64,000 nt of DNA, taken from contig NZ_JAHXDN010000008.1 of NCBI RefSeq assembly GCF_019375555.1, positions 62,001-126,000 of the forward strand, read 5' to 3'. Positions 25,902 through 35,055 of this stretch are shown here, one piece after another. Position numbers and translations under genes: made by a program. Within the stretch, counting starts at the first letter, position 1, and each line of letters begins with the position of its first letter. Origin of the DNA: Roseobacter insulae (GTDB lineage Bacteria > Pseudomonadota > Alphaproteobacteria > Rhodobacterales > Rhodobacteraceae). The notes beneath the pieces were generated by a model. The model saw nothing but the letters and a program-made list of their open reading frames with translations. It did no database searches and was not told the DNA's origin.

Positions 25902-27209
25902 TTATTCTGTCACTGAAAACACCGGCAGAACGCCGGCCTGCGCCGGTGTGTTGCCCGCCAGCTGAACCGATGCCTTGCGCAGGATGTCGGTGCGCTCGGG
26001 CTGGCCGGGCACGAACACCGCATCCGCCCCGGCGTCTGCGGCTGCCAGCGCGGCCTCATACCACGGGCCGGCAGCACCCACGTTCTTCTGAGTGCCGAAA
26101 CCAAGCGCCAGATGGTGCCCCATCAACTCGCCATAAACCGCTTCCCCCAGGGCATACAGGATCAGCGCGGACCCAAGCGCGACATTCATGTCATCCGTAC
26201 GGTACCCGACACCAAGGCATATTTTGGCTGTGCCGCCAAGCTGCTGGGCGGAGGCGCCGGTTGTCGCGACGAACCCGGACACTTCCTGCGCCACGACATC
26301 ACGCGGTTTGAGCGGCAAACCCTCCACATAGGGTTTCACCACCGGGCTGAAGCCTTCGCATTGGGATGCGATCTGCTGCGGGGTCAGACCATTGACCTGG
26401 CTGATCAACTCCTCGCTGCGTGCAATCGCATAGGTGCGCGCGAGGCAGAACTGCTCGTTCAGCGCCGCCGTCGGGTCGGTCATAGAGGCCGCGGTTGTAT
26501 ACCCGTTGGTGCTGGTAAGCAGGGAAACGGTGTTGCAATGCGAGGCCAGCGACGCTTCAGGCGCCCCGCCTTCAAAGAAATTCGGCAGAGCCGCGGGTGC
26601 GGTGGGCTGTGTCGATGCCGTCACCGTGGGCACCGGTGTCACGGCCTGCGGTTGCGGTGCGGCGGCAACCACCGACGCTTGCGGAGCCACAGCCACGACA
26701 GGGGCATTCGGGGTCGCAATCGCAGGGGCCGAGTGCCCGGCCAGTTCCGCCCTGTAGGTTTTCAGCAAACCGCGCGGACCCTCGGGATTGGCCGCGATCA
26801 GCTGCGTTGTCTGATAGCCGCCCGCCTGCGCGCGATTATACGAGGTGACCAGAAGATCCTGCTCAAACGCACTGAGCTGCCCGGTTGCGGGGTAGCCCAT
26901 GTAGGCCTGATAGGATGCGATGGCATTGCGCGACTGCCGCCCCAACTGCCCATCGACCGAGCCCGCGTTGAAACCGAAATAGTTCAGCGATGACTGGATC
27001 TGGCGCCCTTCCTGTGTCGAGGGGATGCCAGAGCGATAGGTGCGCGTTGTGGTCCTTTTCTTCTGGTTGTTCTTGGTCACAGCATGACCCACGACCCCGC
27101 CGATCAACGCCCCCGCAATAAAGTCGCCGGCATCGGCGGCAACACGTGCGGCAGGCATCACAGCCACGGAAGCAGCCAGGGCTGCGGCGGTCAATCGTTT
27201 GGTAAACAT
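25902..27209 (-). CDS. Exported protein with peptidoglycan-binding-like domain
   Basis: A 435-residue exported protein. MFTKRLTAAALAASVAVMPAARVAA is its signal sequence, read in two parts here; the start at 27209 is supported by GGAG upstream. A glycine-zipper-like stretch follows (DFIAGALIGGVVGHAV). A PG_binding_1-like module sits at residues ~65-125 (IQSSLNYFGFNAGSVDGQLGR broken at the Gly turn, NAIASYQAYMGYPATG). A Pro/Ala/Thr-rich linker runs to about 220, and the C-terminal ~210 residues hold a helical, Cys-containing region of unknown family. Likely periplasmic; function unknown. Confidence 0.8.
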   Translation of the reverse strand: MFTKRLTAAALAASVAVMPAARVAADAGDFIAGALIGGVVGHAVTKNNQKKRTTTRTYRSGIPSTQEGRQIQSSLNYFGFNAGSVDGQLGRQSRNAIASYQAYMGYPATGQLSAFEQDLLVTSYNRAQAGGYQTTQLIAANPEGPRGLLKTYRAELAGHSAPAIATPNAPVVAVAPQASVVAAAPQPQAVTPVPTVTASTQPTAPAALPNFFEGGAPEASLASHCNTVSLLTSTNGYTTAASMTDPTAALNEQFCLARTYAIARSEELISQVNGLTPQQIASQCEGFSPVVKPYVEGLPLKPRDVVAQEVSGFVATTGASAQQLGGTAKICLGVGYRTDDMNVALGSALILYALGEAVYGELMGHHLALGFGTQKNVGAAGPWYEAALAAADAGADAVFVPGQPERTDILRKASVQLAGNTPAQAGVLPVFSVTE

Positions 27210-27363
27210 GACAAAATCTCCAATGTAAGCAACATATGCGGCAACGCTATCACAGGTTGCGATTCGACCGAAGTCAATGGTGCGCGAGGTTTTGCCTGTT
27301 TTGCCCTTGTTTTTTGCCGACACAGGCTCGATTTTCAGGGGAGTCCCATATCCGGAAACGCCG

Positions 27364-28032
27364 ATGTCCCAAACTCCCGATCAGCCCGACAGCCTGCAGA
27401 TTGACATCGTCTCCGACGTGATGTGCCCGTGGTGCATCGTCGGTTTCAGGCAGCTCGAAGAGGCCCTGGCGACAACGGGTACCCAGGCCGCCCTGCGGTG
27501 GCATCCTTTCGAGCTCAATCCCAACATGCCTGCGGGTGGCCAGAACCTCGCCGAGCATATGGCCGAGAAATATGGCGCGTCTCCCGCACAAAGCCTTGAG
27601 AACCGCAAGAGCTTGCAAAAACTGGGCGCGGATCTGGGCTTCGCGTTCAATTTCACCGATCACAGCCGGATCCTGAACACGTTTCTGGCGCATCAATTGC
27701 TCGACTGGGCAGCGACGCAGGACAAGCAGCACGCGCTGAAAATGGCGCTGTTCACCGCCTATTTTACGGATGGGCTGGATGTCTCAGACCTCGGCGTGCT
27801 GGTGCAGATTGCCAGCACGGTCGGTCTGAACGCGCGCGCCGCAGAGGACGCGCTGCAATCCGGTGCCCAAGCGCAGCCGGTGCGCGAGAAACAGTCCTTC
27901 TGGACGTCGCGCGGGATATCCGGCGTTCCTTCGATGATTTTCGGTGGCAAATACCTGCTGACCGGGGCGCAGGGCACGCAAACATATACGGATGTTCTGC
28001 GCCAACTGCATGACGAAACCCGGGCCGCGTGA
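27364..28032 (+). CDS. DsbA family oxidoreductase (FrnE-like)
   Basis: A 222-residue cytoplasmic thioredoxin-fold protein of the DsbA/FrnE family. The redox motif CPWC is in IVSDVMCPWCIVGF at residues ~22-25, and the cis-Pro loop is in GISGVPSMIFGGKYLLTGAQ broken at the loop. There is no signal peptide, so it is not a periplasmic DsbA; relatives are 2-hydroxychromene-2-carboxylate-isomerase-like or polyketide-type FrnE proteins. The start at 27364 removes 29 upstream residues without family content. It precedes lipB by 35 bp on the same strand. The substrate is unknown. Confidence 0.9.
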   Translation: MSQTPDQPDSLQIDIVSDVMCPWCIVGFRQLEEALATTGTQAALRWHPFELNPNMPAGGQNLAEHMAEKYGASPAQSLENRKSLQKLGADLGFAFNFTDHSRILNTFLAHQLLDWAATQDKQHALKMALFTAYFTDGLDVSDLGVLVQIASTVGLNARAAEDALQSGAQAQPVREKQSFWTSRGISGVPSMIFGGKYLLTGAQGTQTYTDVLRQLHDETRAA

Positions 28033-28067
28033 TGGAACCGCCGCGGGCAGATCGAGGATGTTCCTGA

Positions 28068-28760
28068 ATGGTCGAGTGGATCGCTGCCGAAGGCCTGACC
28101 GATTACCGCACCGCCGAAAGCTGGATGGAGGCGCGCGCCGAGGCGATCGCATCGGGGCAGGCCGGTGAATGCATCTGGCTGGTGGAACATCCGCCGCTCT
28201 ACTCCGCCGGGACCAGCGCAAAGCCCCCGGACCTTGTCGATCCCGATCGCTTCCCCGTCTATCCCACGCATCGCGGCGGGCAATATACATATCATGGCCC
28301 CGGCCAGCGGGTTGTCTACGTGTTGCTCGATGTCGGCCGGCGCGGCCGTGACGTGCGCAGGTTTGTCGAGCAACTGGAAACCTGGGTGATCGCAACCTTG
28401 GCGCAGTTCAACGTCACGGGCGTGATCCGCGCGGGGCGTGTGGGTGTCTGGGTCGAAAGGCCCGACAAGCCGCCCCTGCCGGACGGGACGCCGGCGGAAG
28501 ACAAGATCGCCGCAATCGGGATACGCCTGCGCAAATGGATCAGCTTTCACGGGCTCGCCATCAACGTGGAGCCGGACCTGTCGCATTTTTCCGGCATCGT
28601 GCCCTGCGGGATCGCGGATCACGGCGTCACCAGCCTTGTGGATCTTGGCCTTCCGGTGAGCCTTTCCGACGTGGATGTCGCCCTGCGCCAGACCTTCGAC
28701 AGCGTGTTTCAGGCGCCAGCGGTGCAGACCGCTCCCTCCTATGACGACATGACGTCCTGA
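28068..28760 (+). CDS. lipB: Lipoyl(octanoyl) transferase LipB
   Basis: A 230-residue transferase that moves octanoyl from acyl carrier protein to lipoyl domains, the first step of lipoate biosynthesis. Visible are the [16 protein letters not shown] box near residue 75, the Lys of [12 protein letters not shown] and the acyl-accepting Cys in [15 protein letters not shown]. The length is typical. Its 3' end overlaps the convergent response-regulator gene by 22 bp. The usual partner lipA is not in this window. Confidence 0.95.
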   Translation: MVEWIAAEGLTDYRTAESWMEARAEAIASGQAGECIWLVEHPPLYSAGTSAKPPDLVDPDRFPVYPTHRGGQYTYHGPGQRVVYVLLDVGRRGRDVRRFVEQLETWVIATLAQFNVTGVIRAGRVGVWVERPDKPPLPDGTPAEDKIAAIGIRLRKWISFHGLAINVEPDLSHFSGIVPCGIADHGVTSLVDLGLPVSLSDVDVALRQTFDSVFQAPAVQTAPSYDDMTS

Positions 28761-29170
28761 TATTCCGCGACGAAACTCTCGAAATCCTCGGGGGTGGCCG
28801 GTTTGCACATGAACCGGTGCACGTTGCGATCCTTTTCGGCGCGTTCGTGATCGGCGCGCAGGACCGATGTGGAGAGCATGATAATGATGGTTTTGGGCGA
28901 CTGGATATGCGCCGGCAGCGCCGCGTAATGTTCCAGGAATTCAAAGCCGCCCATGCGCGGCATGTTGATGTCCAGCAAGATCAGCTCCGGCAGGGTTTCG
29001 CCCCGCGCAGCTGTCTCCTTGAGGTAATCCAGCGCCGCCACACCGTCGGTCGCCACGTCGATCCGGTCGACCAGCCCGGTCCGTTTGATCATGCGGCCGT
29101 GCATCAGGTTGGTGACCTTGTCGTCATCGACAAGGAGAACGCGTTTCAGGGAAGGTGCGTCGGAAGTCAT
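28739..29170 (-). CDS. Single-domain response regulator
   Basis: A 143-residue CheY-like receiver with no output domain. The acidic pocket is [10 protein letters not shown] at the start, the phosphorylated Asp is D67 in [12 protein letters not shown], and a Lys near the end lies in [11 protein letters not shown]. Its start overlaps the kinase stop (ATGA), so the two are a cognate pair. Without a DNA-binding domain it must act by protein contact or in a phosphorelay. Relatives of the Rcp1/DivK kind exist; the target here is unknown. Confidence 0.92.
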   Translation of the reverse strand: MTSDAPSLKRVLLVDDDKVTNLMHGRMIKRTGLVDRIDVATDGVAALDYLKETAARGETLPELILLDINMPRMGGFEFLEHYAALPAHIQSPKTIIIMLSTSVLRADHERAEKDRNVHRFMCKPATPEDFESFVAEYQDVMSS

Positions 29171-30417
29171 GCTGCTTGAGGCCCGTTCTGAAGGCAGATC
29201 GTGAACCGGCTGCCCTCGCCGATCGTGCTGCTGACATCGATTTTGCCGCCCACCCGCTCCAGTGTCTTGCGGATCGCGTAGAGCGATACGCCGGTACCCT
29301 CCGGCTCGATATGGGCGCGTTGGAACAGGCCGAAGACCTTGGATTCATCCGTGGGCAGATCAAGCCCCGTGCCATTGTCGCTGATCTCGATTTCCACATG
29401 TCCCTCTTTCTGGCAGGATGTCACCGAGATCCGGGGGCGTTGCTTTGGCTTTTGATACTTGATGGCATTGCCGATAACGGATTGAAGGATATTCTCCATC
29501 TCCCGGTCGACGAACCAGACGGTCTTGGCCTTGATATCCGTGGCGATCAGCGCGCGTGCCTTGCTGATCTGGTAGTGCAGGTTGACCAGCGCACCTTCGA
29601 TGGCAGCTTCCAGATCGACCTCTTCAAAACTATCCAGCGCGCTGGAATGCGCCTGCGCCACGCAGATCAGCGCATCGAGCTTGTCACTGGCCTGATGGCA
29701 TACGTCCCGCATCCACCCCAGGGTTTCGACATGTTCGGGCGGGAGCAGCGCCTCCGCGTCGCTCAGCATATGCGTCAGGCTGCTCAGGTTGTTGATCGGT
29801 CCGCGCAGATCGTGGGTGGCGATATAGGTGAGGTCTTTCAGATCCCGATTGACTTCCTGCAACTCCGCCGAGCGTTTGGCCACGCACACGCCAAGCTCCG
29901 AGTTCAGCACCTCAAGGTCGGCAGTGCGCGCTTTCACCCGTTCCTCAAGATTCCTGTTGACCTCCCGCAGCGCCAGTTCCGCTTCTTTCACCGCGGTGAT
30001 GTCCGTTGCCACGCCGACATGGCGCAGAACCGTGCCATCCTCGGCCCTCTCGAAAACCGAGTCGACGCTGCGCAGCCAACGCAGGCCGCCATCCTTGGCC
30101 CGCACCCGGTATTCGAAGTGCGTTTCCCCCCCGTCGGGAAGGCTGCGCATGCTGTCGAGATGTCTGCCCAGACGGGGAAGGTCATCGGGGTGGACCAGCG
30201 TCTGGAACAAGTTGTCTCCCATTTGAAGCATTTCACCCGGGGAATAGCCCAGAATATCGCCGATCGCGCGGTTGGAATACTCGTTCGAATTCTTCTCATG
30301 GTTGAAAATGTAAAGGATTCCCGGCACCAAGTCGGCCATCCTGCGCCAGAAGGCGACGGCATCCGCATCCATACAAGATGTATTGTTATCAGCATGTTGT
30401 GCTGGCACCACCTGCAT
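29167..30417 (-). CDS. PAS-domain sensor histidine kinase (soluble)
   Basis: A 416-residue kinase without membrane segments. A PAS/PAC domain spans residues ~20-145 (FNHEKNSNEYSNRAI, GVATDITAVKEAEL), followed by a coiled coil (~145-195), the HisKA box with H202 in IATHDLRGPINNL, and an ATPase domain with N-box GNAIKYQK and G-box SDNGTGLDLP. The start at 30417 has AGGAG upstream and removes a 67-residue extension without domain content. Translationally coupled to the following receiver gene. A cytoplasmic signal such as redox or light is possible, but no cofactor-binding Cys or His can be assigned. Confidence 0.9.
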   Translation of the reverse strand: MQVVPAQHADNNTSCMDADAVAFWRRMADLVPGILYIFNHEKNSNEYSNRAIGDILGYSPGEMLQMGDNLFQTLVHPDDLPRLGRHLDSMRSLPDGGETHFEYRVRAKDGGLRWLRSVDSVFERAEDGTVLRHVGVATDITAVKEAELALREVNRNLEERVKARTADLEVLNSELGVCVAKRSAELQEVNRDLKDLTYIATHDLRGPINNLSSLTHMLSDAEALLPPEHVETLGWMRDVCHQASDKLDALICVAQAHSSALDSFEEVDLEAAIEGALVNLHYQISKARALIATDIKAKTVWFVDREMENILQSVIGNAIKYQKPKQRPRISVTSCQKEGHVEIEISDNGTGLDLPTDESKVFGLFQRAHIEPEGTGVSLYAIRKTLERVGGKIDVSSTIGEGSRFTICLQNGPQAA

Positions 30418-30703
30418 TTTTCCTGTTCTCCTAGCTGACACACTGCCCGCCAAAGTGACCCCCTGCGAATGAAGATCGCGCAGGAAGTTTAACCACCCGT
30501 AAATATGCGCGGGTGACGCGGATGCGGCCGCCCGGCAGGCTGCCTGTGATTTCACGATCGCCGCACAGCTGAAAATATCTTGTGCTGCGTCAATTACGAT
30601 CATTGCTCCCGGCCGCAACTCCCTCTAAAACCGACGAGACTCCGGTGGCGGGCTTGGGAACGGCCAGTCATCGACCAACGAACACTATTCAGGAGGCAAG
30701 AGC

Positions 30704-32374
30704 ATGGCAGACGCAGCCATCCACGGCCACGACCACCATGACGAACGCAGCTTCTTCCAGCGCTGGTTCATGTCCACAAACCATAAAGACATTGGTATCC
30801 TCTACCTGATCGTCTCCGCTTTTGTCGGTTTCATCTCGGTGGCCTTCACCGTCTACATGCGGCTGGAACTGATGGACCCCGGCGTCCAGTACATGTGTAT
30901 GGAAGGGGCGCGCTTCTTCGCCAGCGGCGAAGCCTGTACCCCTAACGGTCACCTCTGGAACGTGCTGATCACCGGCCATGGCATCCTGATGATGTTCTTC
31001 GTGGTGATCCCCGCGCTTTTCGGCGGATTTGGCAACTATTTCATGCCCTTGCAGATCGGCGCGCCGGACATGGCGTTCCCGCGGATGAACAACCTCAGCT
31101 TCTGGCTCTACGTTGCCGGTACCACGCTGGCGGTCTGCTCGGTCCTCAGCCCCGGTGGCAACGATCAGCTGGGCTCAGGCGTCGGCTGGGTGCTCTACCC
31201 GCCGCTTTCGACCAACGAAGGCGGGTTCTCCATGGACCTCGCGATCTTCGCGGTGCACGTCTCGGGGGCCTCCTCGATCCTCGGTGCGATCAACATGATC
31301 ACCACTTTCCTGAACATGCGCGCGCCGGGCATGACACTCTTCAAGGTGCCGTTGTTCTCCTGGTCGATCTTCGTGACAAGCTGGCTGATCCTGCTGTCGC
31401 TGCCGGTGCTGGCGGGCGCGATCACCATGCTGCTGATGGACCGGAACTTCGGCTTCACCTTCTTTGACCCCGCAGGCGGCGGCGACCCGGTGCTTTACCA
31501 GCACATCCTGTGGTTCTTCGGCCACCCGGAGGTCTACATCATCATCCTGCCGGGCTTCGGGATCATCTCCCACATCATCGCGACCTTTGCGCGCAAACCG
31601 ATCTTCGGCTACCTGCCGATGGTCTGGGCGCTGATCGCCATCGGGGCGCTTGGCTTCGTTGTCTGGGCGCACCACATGTACACCGTCGGCATGAGCCTGA
31701 ACCAACAGGCTTATTTCATGCTCGCCACCATGGTCATTGCGGTGCCCACCGGCGTGAAGGTGTTCAGCTGGATCGCCACGATGTGGGGCGGCTCGGTGGA
31801 ATTCAAAACGCCCATGCTCTGGGCCTTTGGCTTCCTCTTCCTCTTCACCGTGGGCGGCGTGACCGGCATCGTGCTTTCCCAGGCCGCCGTGGACCGCTAC
31901 TATCACGACACCTATTACGTGGTGGCGCACTTCCACTACGTGATGAGCCTCGGGGCCGTCTTCGCGATCTTTGCGGGCATCTACTTCTACCTGCCCAAGA
32001 TGTCGGGCCGCATGTATCCTGAATGGGCGGGCAAGCTGCACTTCTGGACGATGTTCGTCGGCGCCAACCTGACCTTCTTCCCACAACACTTCCTCGGGCG
32101 TCAGGGCATGCCACGTCGTTACATCGATTATCCGGACGCCTTCGCCTATTGGAACGCCTGGTCAAGCTGGGGCGCTTTCCTGTCCTTCGCTTCGTTCCTG
32201 TTCTTCTTCGGTGTCATCGCCTGGACCCTGCGCTCCGGCAAAAAGGTGACCGAGAACAATCCGTGGAACGAATACGCGGACACGCTGGAATGGACCCTGC
32301 CCAGCCCACCTCCCGAACATACGTTCGAAATCCTGCCCAAGCAGGAAGAGTGGGATCACAAGCACGCCCACTAA
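30704..32374 (+). CDS. ctaD: Cytochrome c oxidase subunit I (aa3 type)
   Basis: A 556-residue, 12-helix catalytic subunit of the aa3 terminal oxidase. CuB and haem a3 ligands and the His-Tyr cross-link region are visible in [15 protein letters not shown] and [10 protein letters not shown], the K-channel region in [14 protein letters not shown] and the haem ligands in HFHYVMSLG. It reduces oxygen to water and pumps protons in the cytoplasmic membrane. Here it stands alone: subunits II and III are not next to it, which is common in this group. AGGAGG lies before the ATG and a strong terminator follows. Confidence 0.97.
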   Translation: MADAAIHGHDHHDERSFFQRWFMSTNHKDIGILYLIVSAFVGFISVAFTVYMRLELMDPGVQYMCMEGARFFASGEACTPNGHLWNVLITGHGILMMFFVVIPALFGGFGNYFMPLQIGAPDMAFPRMNNLSFWLYVAGTTLAVCSVLSPGGNDQLGSGVGWVLYPPLSTNEGGFSMDLAIFAVHVSGASSILGAINMITTFLNMRAPGMTLFKVPLFSWSIFVTSWLILLSLPVLAGAITMLLMDRNFGFTFFDPAGGGDPVLYQHILWFFGHPEVYIIILPGFGIISHIIATFARKPIFGYLPMVWALIAIGALGFVVWAHHMYTVGMSLNQQAYFMLATMVIAVPTGVKVFSWIATMWGGSVEFKTPMLWAFGFLFLFTVGGVTGIVLSQAAVDRYYHDTYYVVAHFHYVMSLGAVFAIFAGIYFYLPKMSGRMYPEWAGKLHFWTMFVGANLTFFPQHFLGRQGMPRRYIDYPDAFAYWNAWSSWGAFLSFASFLFFFGVIAWTLRSGKKVTENNPWNEYADTLEWTLPSPPPEHTFEILPKQEEWDHKHAH

Positions 32375-32392
32375 GGCACCCATGCTCACCCC

Positions 32393-32424
32393 AAAAAGCC
32401 CCGGACTTCCGGGGCTTTTTTTTG
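32393..32424 (+). terminator. Rho-independent terminator after ctaD
   Basis: AAAAAGCCCCGGA and TCCGGGGCTTTTT form a long stem around a very short loop, followed by TTTT. It is 20 bp after the ctaD stop; the A-tract before it also allows weak function on the other strand. Confidence 0.9.
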
Positions 32425-32491
32425 CGCGACAGGCAGATGCGGGCTGCGGACCGGGGCAGCGACCTGCACACCCCCTGCCCTCCGGCACCGG

Positions 32492-33388
32492 TCAGTCCGC
32501 CGACAGTTCGTAGTCCTGCAGGAAATCCACGAACAACTGCATCGCACCGTCGGGCGCGTCCCGTTTCCAGAAGGCGACGGTCTGCAACCGTTCCGATGCA
32601 TCCTCGATCGGAATGGCGACCAGCCCGGGCCCGATGGCATTAAGCACGCTCTCGGTCAGGATCGTCACGCCCATCCCGGCGGACACCAGACCGAGAATCC
32701 CGGCGGTGTTGAACGCCTCCTGCACCACCTGCGGCACGAAACCCGACCGGCGGCAGAGCGGCAGGAGGTACGAATGGAACTGCTCCCAGTCCTTTGACGA
32801 GCCATGCACGAAATCCTCCCCCGCCAACTCCTCCAGCCGGATCGCGGCGCGACCGGCCAGCGGGTGGCTTTCATACACAACGCAGACGAACCGCTCGGAT
32901 TGCACGGGGCATTGCCGGTATCCGGTGCGGTTGATCGGGCCGGTGACAAAACCGATGTCCAGCGCCCCGGTGTCCAGTTTCTGCAATTGGGTGACGGTGA
33001 CATCGTGATGCGGCTGCAGGATGATGTTGGGATGGCCGTCCTGAAATGCCTTGAGCAGGACCGGCAGGCACCCGGCAATGGCCATATCGGTATAGCCGAT
33101 GCGCAGGCTGCCCAGCAGGCCCCTGTGCGCCAGCCGCGTGTTGTCGACCGCATGGTCGATGGAGTTGATGACCCCGCGGCAACCCGCCAGAAAGCTCTCC
33201 CCGGCCGGGGTAATCTGCACATTGCGGTTGGAGCGGGTGAATAGAACAACGCCCAGTTCCTTCTCCAGGTACTGGATCGCCCGGCTCAACGCCGGCTGGG
33301 CCACGCCCAGCCGCTCAGCCGCCCGCCGGAAATGCTGTTCTTCCGCGACGGCGATGAAATAGCGGATATGTCTGAGGCCAAATTTCAT
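32492..33388 (-). CDS. LysR family transcriptional regulator
   Basis: A 298-residue LysR-type regulator: winged helix-turn-helix at residues 1-60 (RHIRYFIAVAEEQHF, AAERLGVAQPALSRAIQYLE) and a periplasmic-binding-like effector domain after residue 90. It is divergently oriented to the TRAP transporter genes, the usual arrangement for a substrate-responsive activator. A perfect 21-bp palindrome begins inside its own start codon region, which suggests autorepression. The inducer is unknown; it may be the TRAP substrate. Confidence 0.93.
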   Translation of the reverse strand: MKFGLRHIRYFIAVAEEQHFRRAAERLGVAQPALSRAIQYLEKELGVVLFTRSNRNVQITPAGESFLAGCRGVINSIDHAVDNTRLAHRGLLGSLRIGYTDMAIAGCLPVLLKAFQDGHPNIILQPHHDVTVTQLQKLDTGALDIGFVTGPINRTGYRQCPVQSERFVCVVYESHPLAGRAAIRLEELAGEDFVHGSSKDWEQFHSYLLPLCRRSGFVPQVVQEAFNTAGILGLVSAGMGVTILTESVLNAIGPGLVAIPIEDASERLQTVAFWKRDAPDGAMQLFVDFLQDYELSAD

Positions 33389-33407
33389 GATGCTTATACG
33401 GCATCAT
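33387..33407. promoter_or_regulatory. LysR operator palindrome
   Basis: ATGATGC-TTATACG-GCATCAT is a perfect 7-bp inverted repeat with 7-bp centre and holds the T-N11-A motif of LysR sites. It overlaps the first base pairs of the LysR gene and lies 95 bp before dctP. The role is inferred from symmetry and place. Confidence 0.65.
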
Positions 33408-33501
33408 TCATTACCCAGTCGATATTATACCGGCAACATAAAATGTGTCATCCTGCCTGCATAATCAAAAAACTGCGAAATCCACCAACCCGGAGAAACC
33501 C

Positions 33502-34494
33502 ATGAAACCGCTCAAACCCCTTTCCCTCGCCGCCGCGCTTGCGGTGCTGGCCGCGCACCCCGCCCTGGCCGCCGACGTGACCATCAACCTTGGCTATGCC
33601 GCCGCCGAAGGCAGTTCCTACAGCGTGCTGGCCAACAAGTTCGAGGAGCTGGCCGAAGAATACTCGGGCGGCAGCATCGACGTCAAAGTGCGCTGCTGCG
33701 GCCAGCTGATGGGCGAGGATGAGGCTTTCAAGGCGATGCAACTGGGCACCGTCGACATGCATGTGATCACCGGCAACAACATCTCACCCCACTTCCCGCT
33801 GATGGATGCCTTCGTGCTGCCCTACATCTTCGAGGACAAGGACCACGCCTACCGCGTGCTGGAGGGCGAGGTGGGTGCGAATTTCGCGCAGCAACTGCAA
33901 GAGGCCACCGGCGTGCACCTGCTCACCTTCGGCTTTGTCGGCGACCGCGATTTCTACAATTCCCGCAACCCGATCACCAAGATGGAAGATATGGCCGGGC
34001 TGAAGGTGCGGGTGCCCAAGAACCAGGTGATGATCGACACCTTCACCGAATTCGGCGCCGCCCCCATCCCGCTGCCCTGGGCCGATACGCCCACCGCCCT
34101 GCAGACCGGCACGGTAGAGGGTGCCGACAACGGCACCTCCTTCATCAAGTCGCAAAAATTCTATGAAATCATGCCGCATTTCACCGCGCTGGAACATTTC
34201 ACCTATTTCTCGCCGCTCTTTGCCAGTGACCGGATCATGGGCAAGCTGGACGACGCCCAGCGCGACGCGGTGATGCGCGCCGCGCATGACGCCGGGGTCT
34301 TCCAGAAAGAGGAAATGACCCGGCAGGTCGGTGAAATCCGCGCCTTTCTCACCGGCGAGGGCGGCATGAAAACCGCAGAGTTCGACCGGAGCGATTTCAT
34401 CGCCGCCGGTCAGCGCGTGCAGGATAAATACGCCGCCGACAAGGGCGCGGAGTTCACCGCGCTGGTCACCGAAATCCGCGCCGCTGCCGAATAA
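33502..34494 (+). CDS. TRAP transporter substrate-binding protein (DctP family)
   Basis: A 330-residue periplasmic binding protein. The signal peptide ends at ALAA (MKPLKPLSLAAALAVLAAHP at the start). Family features are LGYAAAEGSSYSVLANKFEE, GTVDMHVITGNNISP, the helix region GLKVRVPKNQVMIDTFTEFG in two parts with its conserved Arg near residue 170 that binds carboxylates, and TVEGADNGTS. Start 33502 follows GGAGAAACC. It delivers the substrate to the DctQM permease encoded next. A carboxylate-bearing substrate is likely; its identity is unknown. Confidence 0.94.
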   Translation: MKPLKPLSLAAALAVLAAHPALAADVTINLGYAAAEGSSYSVLANKFEELAEEYSGGSIDVKVRCCGQLMGEDEAFKAMQLGTVDMHVITGNNISPHFPLMDAFVLPYIFEDKDHAYRVLEGEVGANFAQQLQEATGVHLLTFGFVGDRDFYNSRNPITKMEDMAGLKVRVPKNQVMIDTFTEFGAAPIPLPWADTPTALQTGTVEGADNGTSFIKSQKFYEIMPHFTALEHFTYFSPLFASDRIMGKLDDAQRDAVMRAAHDAGVFQKEEMTRQVGEIRAFLTGEGGMKTAEFDRSDFIAAGQRVQDKYAADKGAEFTALVTEIRAAAE

Positions 34495-34572
34495 CCCCGC
34501 GTCGCTGTCCCAACAGGGTGGCAATATCCCGCATGCCACCCGCTTTCCCTCCTCCGTTCAAGGGGCTGCCCC

Positions 34573-35055
34573 ATGCTGAGCAAACTTGACCGCTATTTCG
34601 AAGAGGTCCTCTGCACGCTGTTTCTCTGTGTTGTCGTCGGGTCGGTGCTGATGCAGGTGATCTTGCGGTTTGTCTTCCACACCGCCGCCGCCTGGGCCGA
34701 GGAGACGGCGGTCTACGGGATGATCTTCGCGGTCTATCTGGGCGCCACCATGGCCACGCGGGACCGGGCGCATATCCGCATCACGCTGCTGATCAGCCGC
34801 CTGCCCCGCCGCCTGCAGGTCGGCTGCGTCGTGCTGGCCGACATGCTCTGGCTGGGCTTCGTGATCTTCATGATCGTGCAAACCACGACCTACACGCAGC
34901 TGTTGTTCAACGTCACCTACCAGACACCCGGTCTCGGCATCGAGCAGCGCTGGGTGCAGATGTTCATCCCCATGCTGTTTGCCCTGATGGTCCTGCGCAT
35001 TCTCCAGGTCTACTGGCGCTGGCGCCGGGACAACTTCGCAGGGCTGCCGCTATGA
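34573..35055 (+). CDS. TRAP transporter small permease (DctQ family)
   Basis: A 160-residue membrane protein with four helices (for example TLFLCVVVGSVLMQVILRF and LVVLADM-type segments) and the conserved WAEETAVYGMIFAVYLGA, typical of DctQ. It scaffolds the large permease. Its stop overlaps the dctM start (ATGA), and it begins 78 bp after dctP. Together the three form a complete sodium-driven TRAP importer. Confidence 0.93.
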   Translation: MLSKLDRYFEEVLCTLFLCVVVGSVLMQVILRFVFHTAAAWAEETAVYGMIFAVYLGATMATRDRAHIRITLLISRLPRRLQVGCVVLADMLWLGFVIFMIVQTTTYTQLLFNVTYQTPGLGIEQRWVQMFIPMLFALMVLRILQVYWRWRRDNFAGLPL

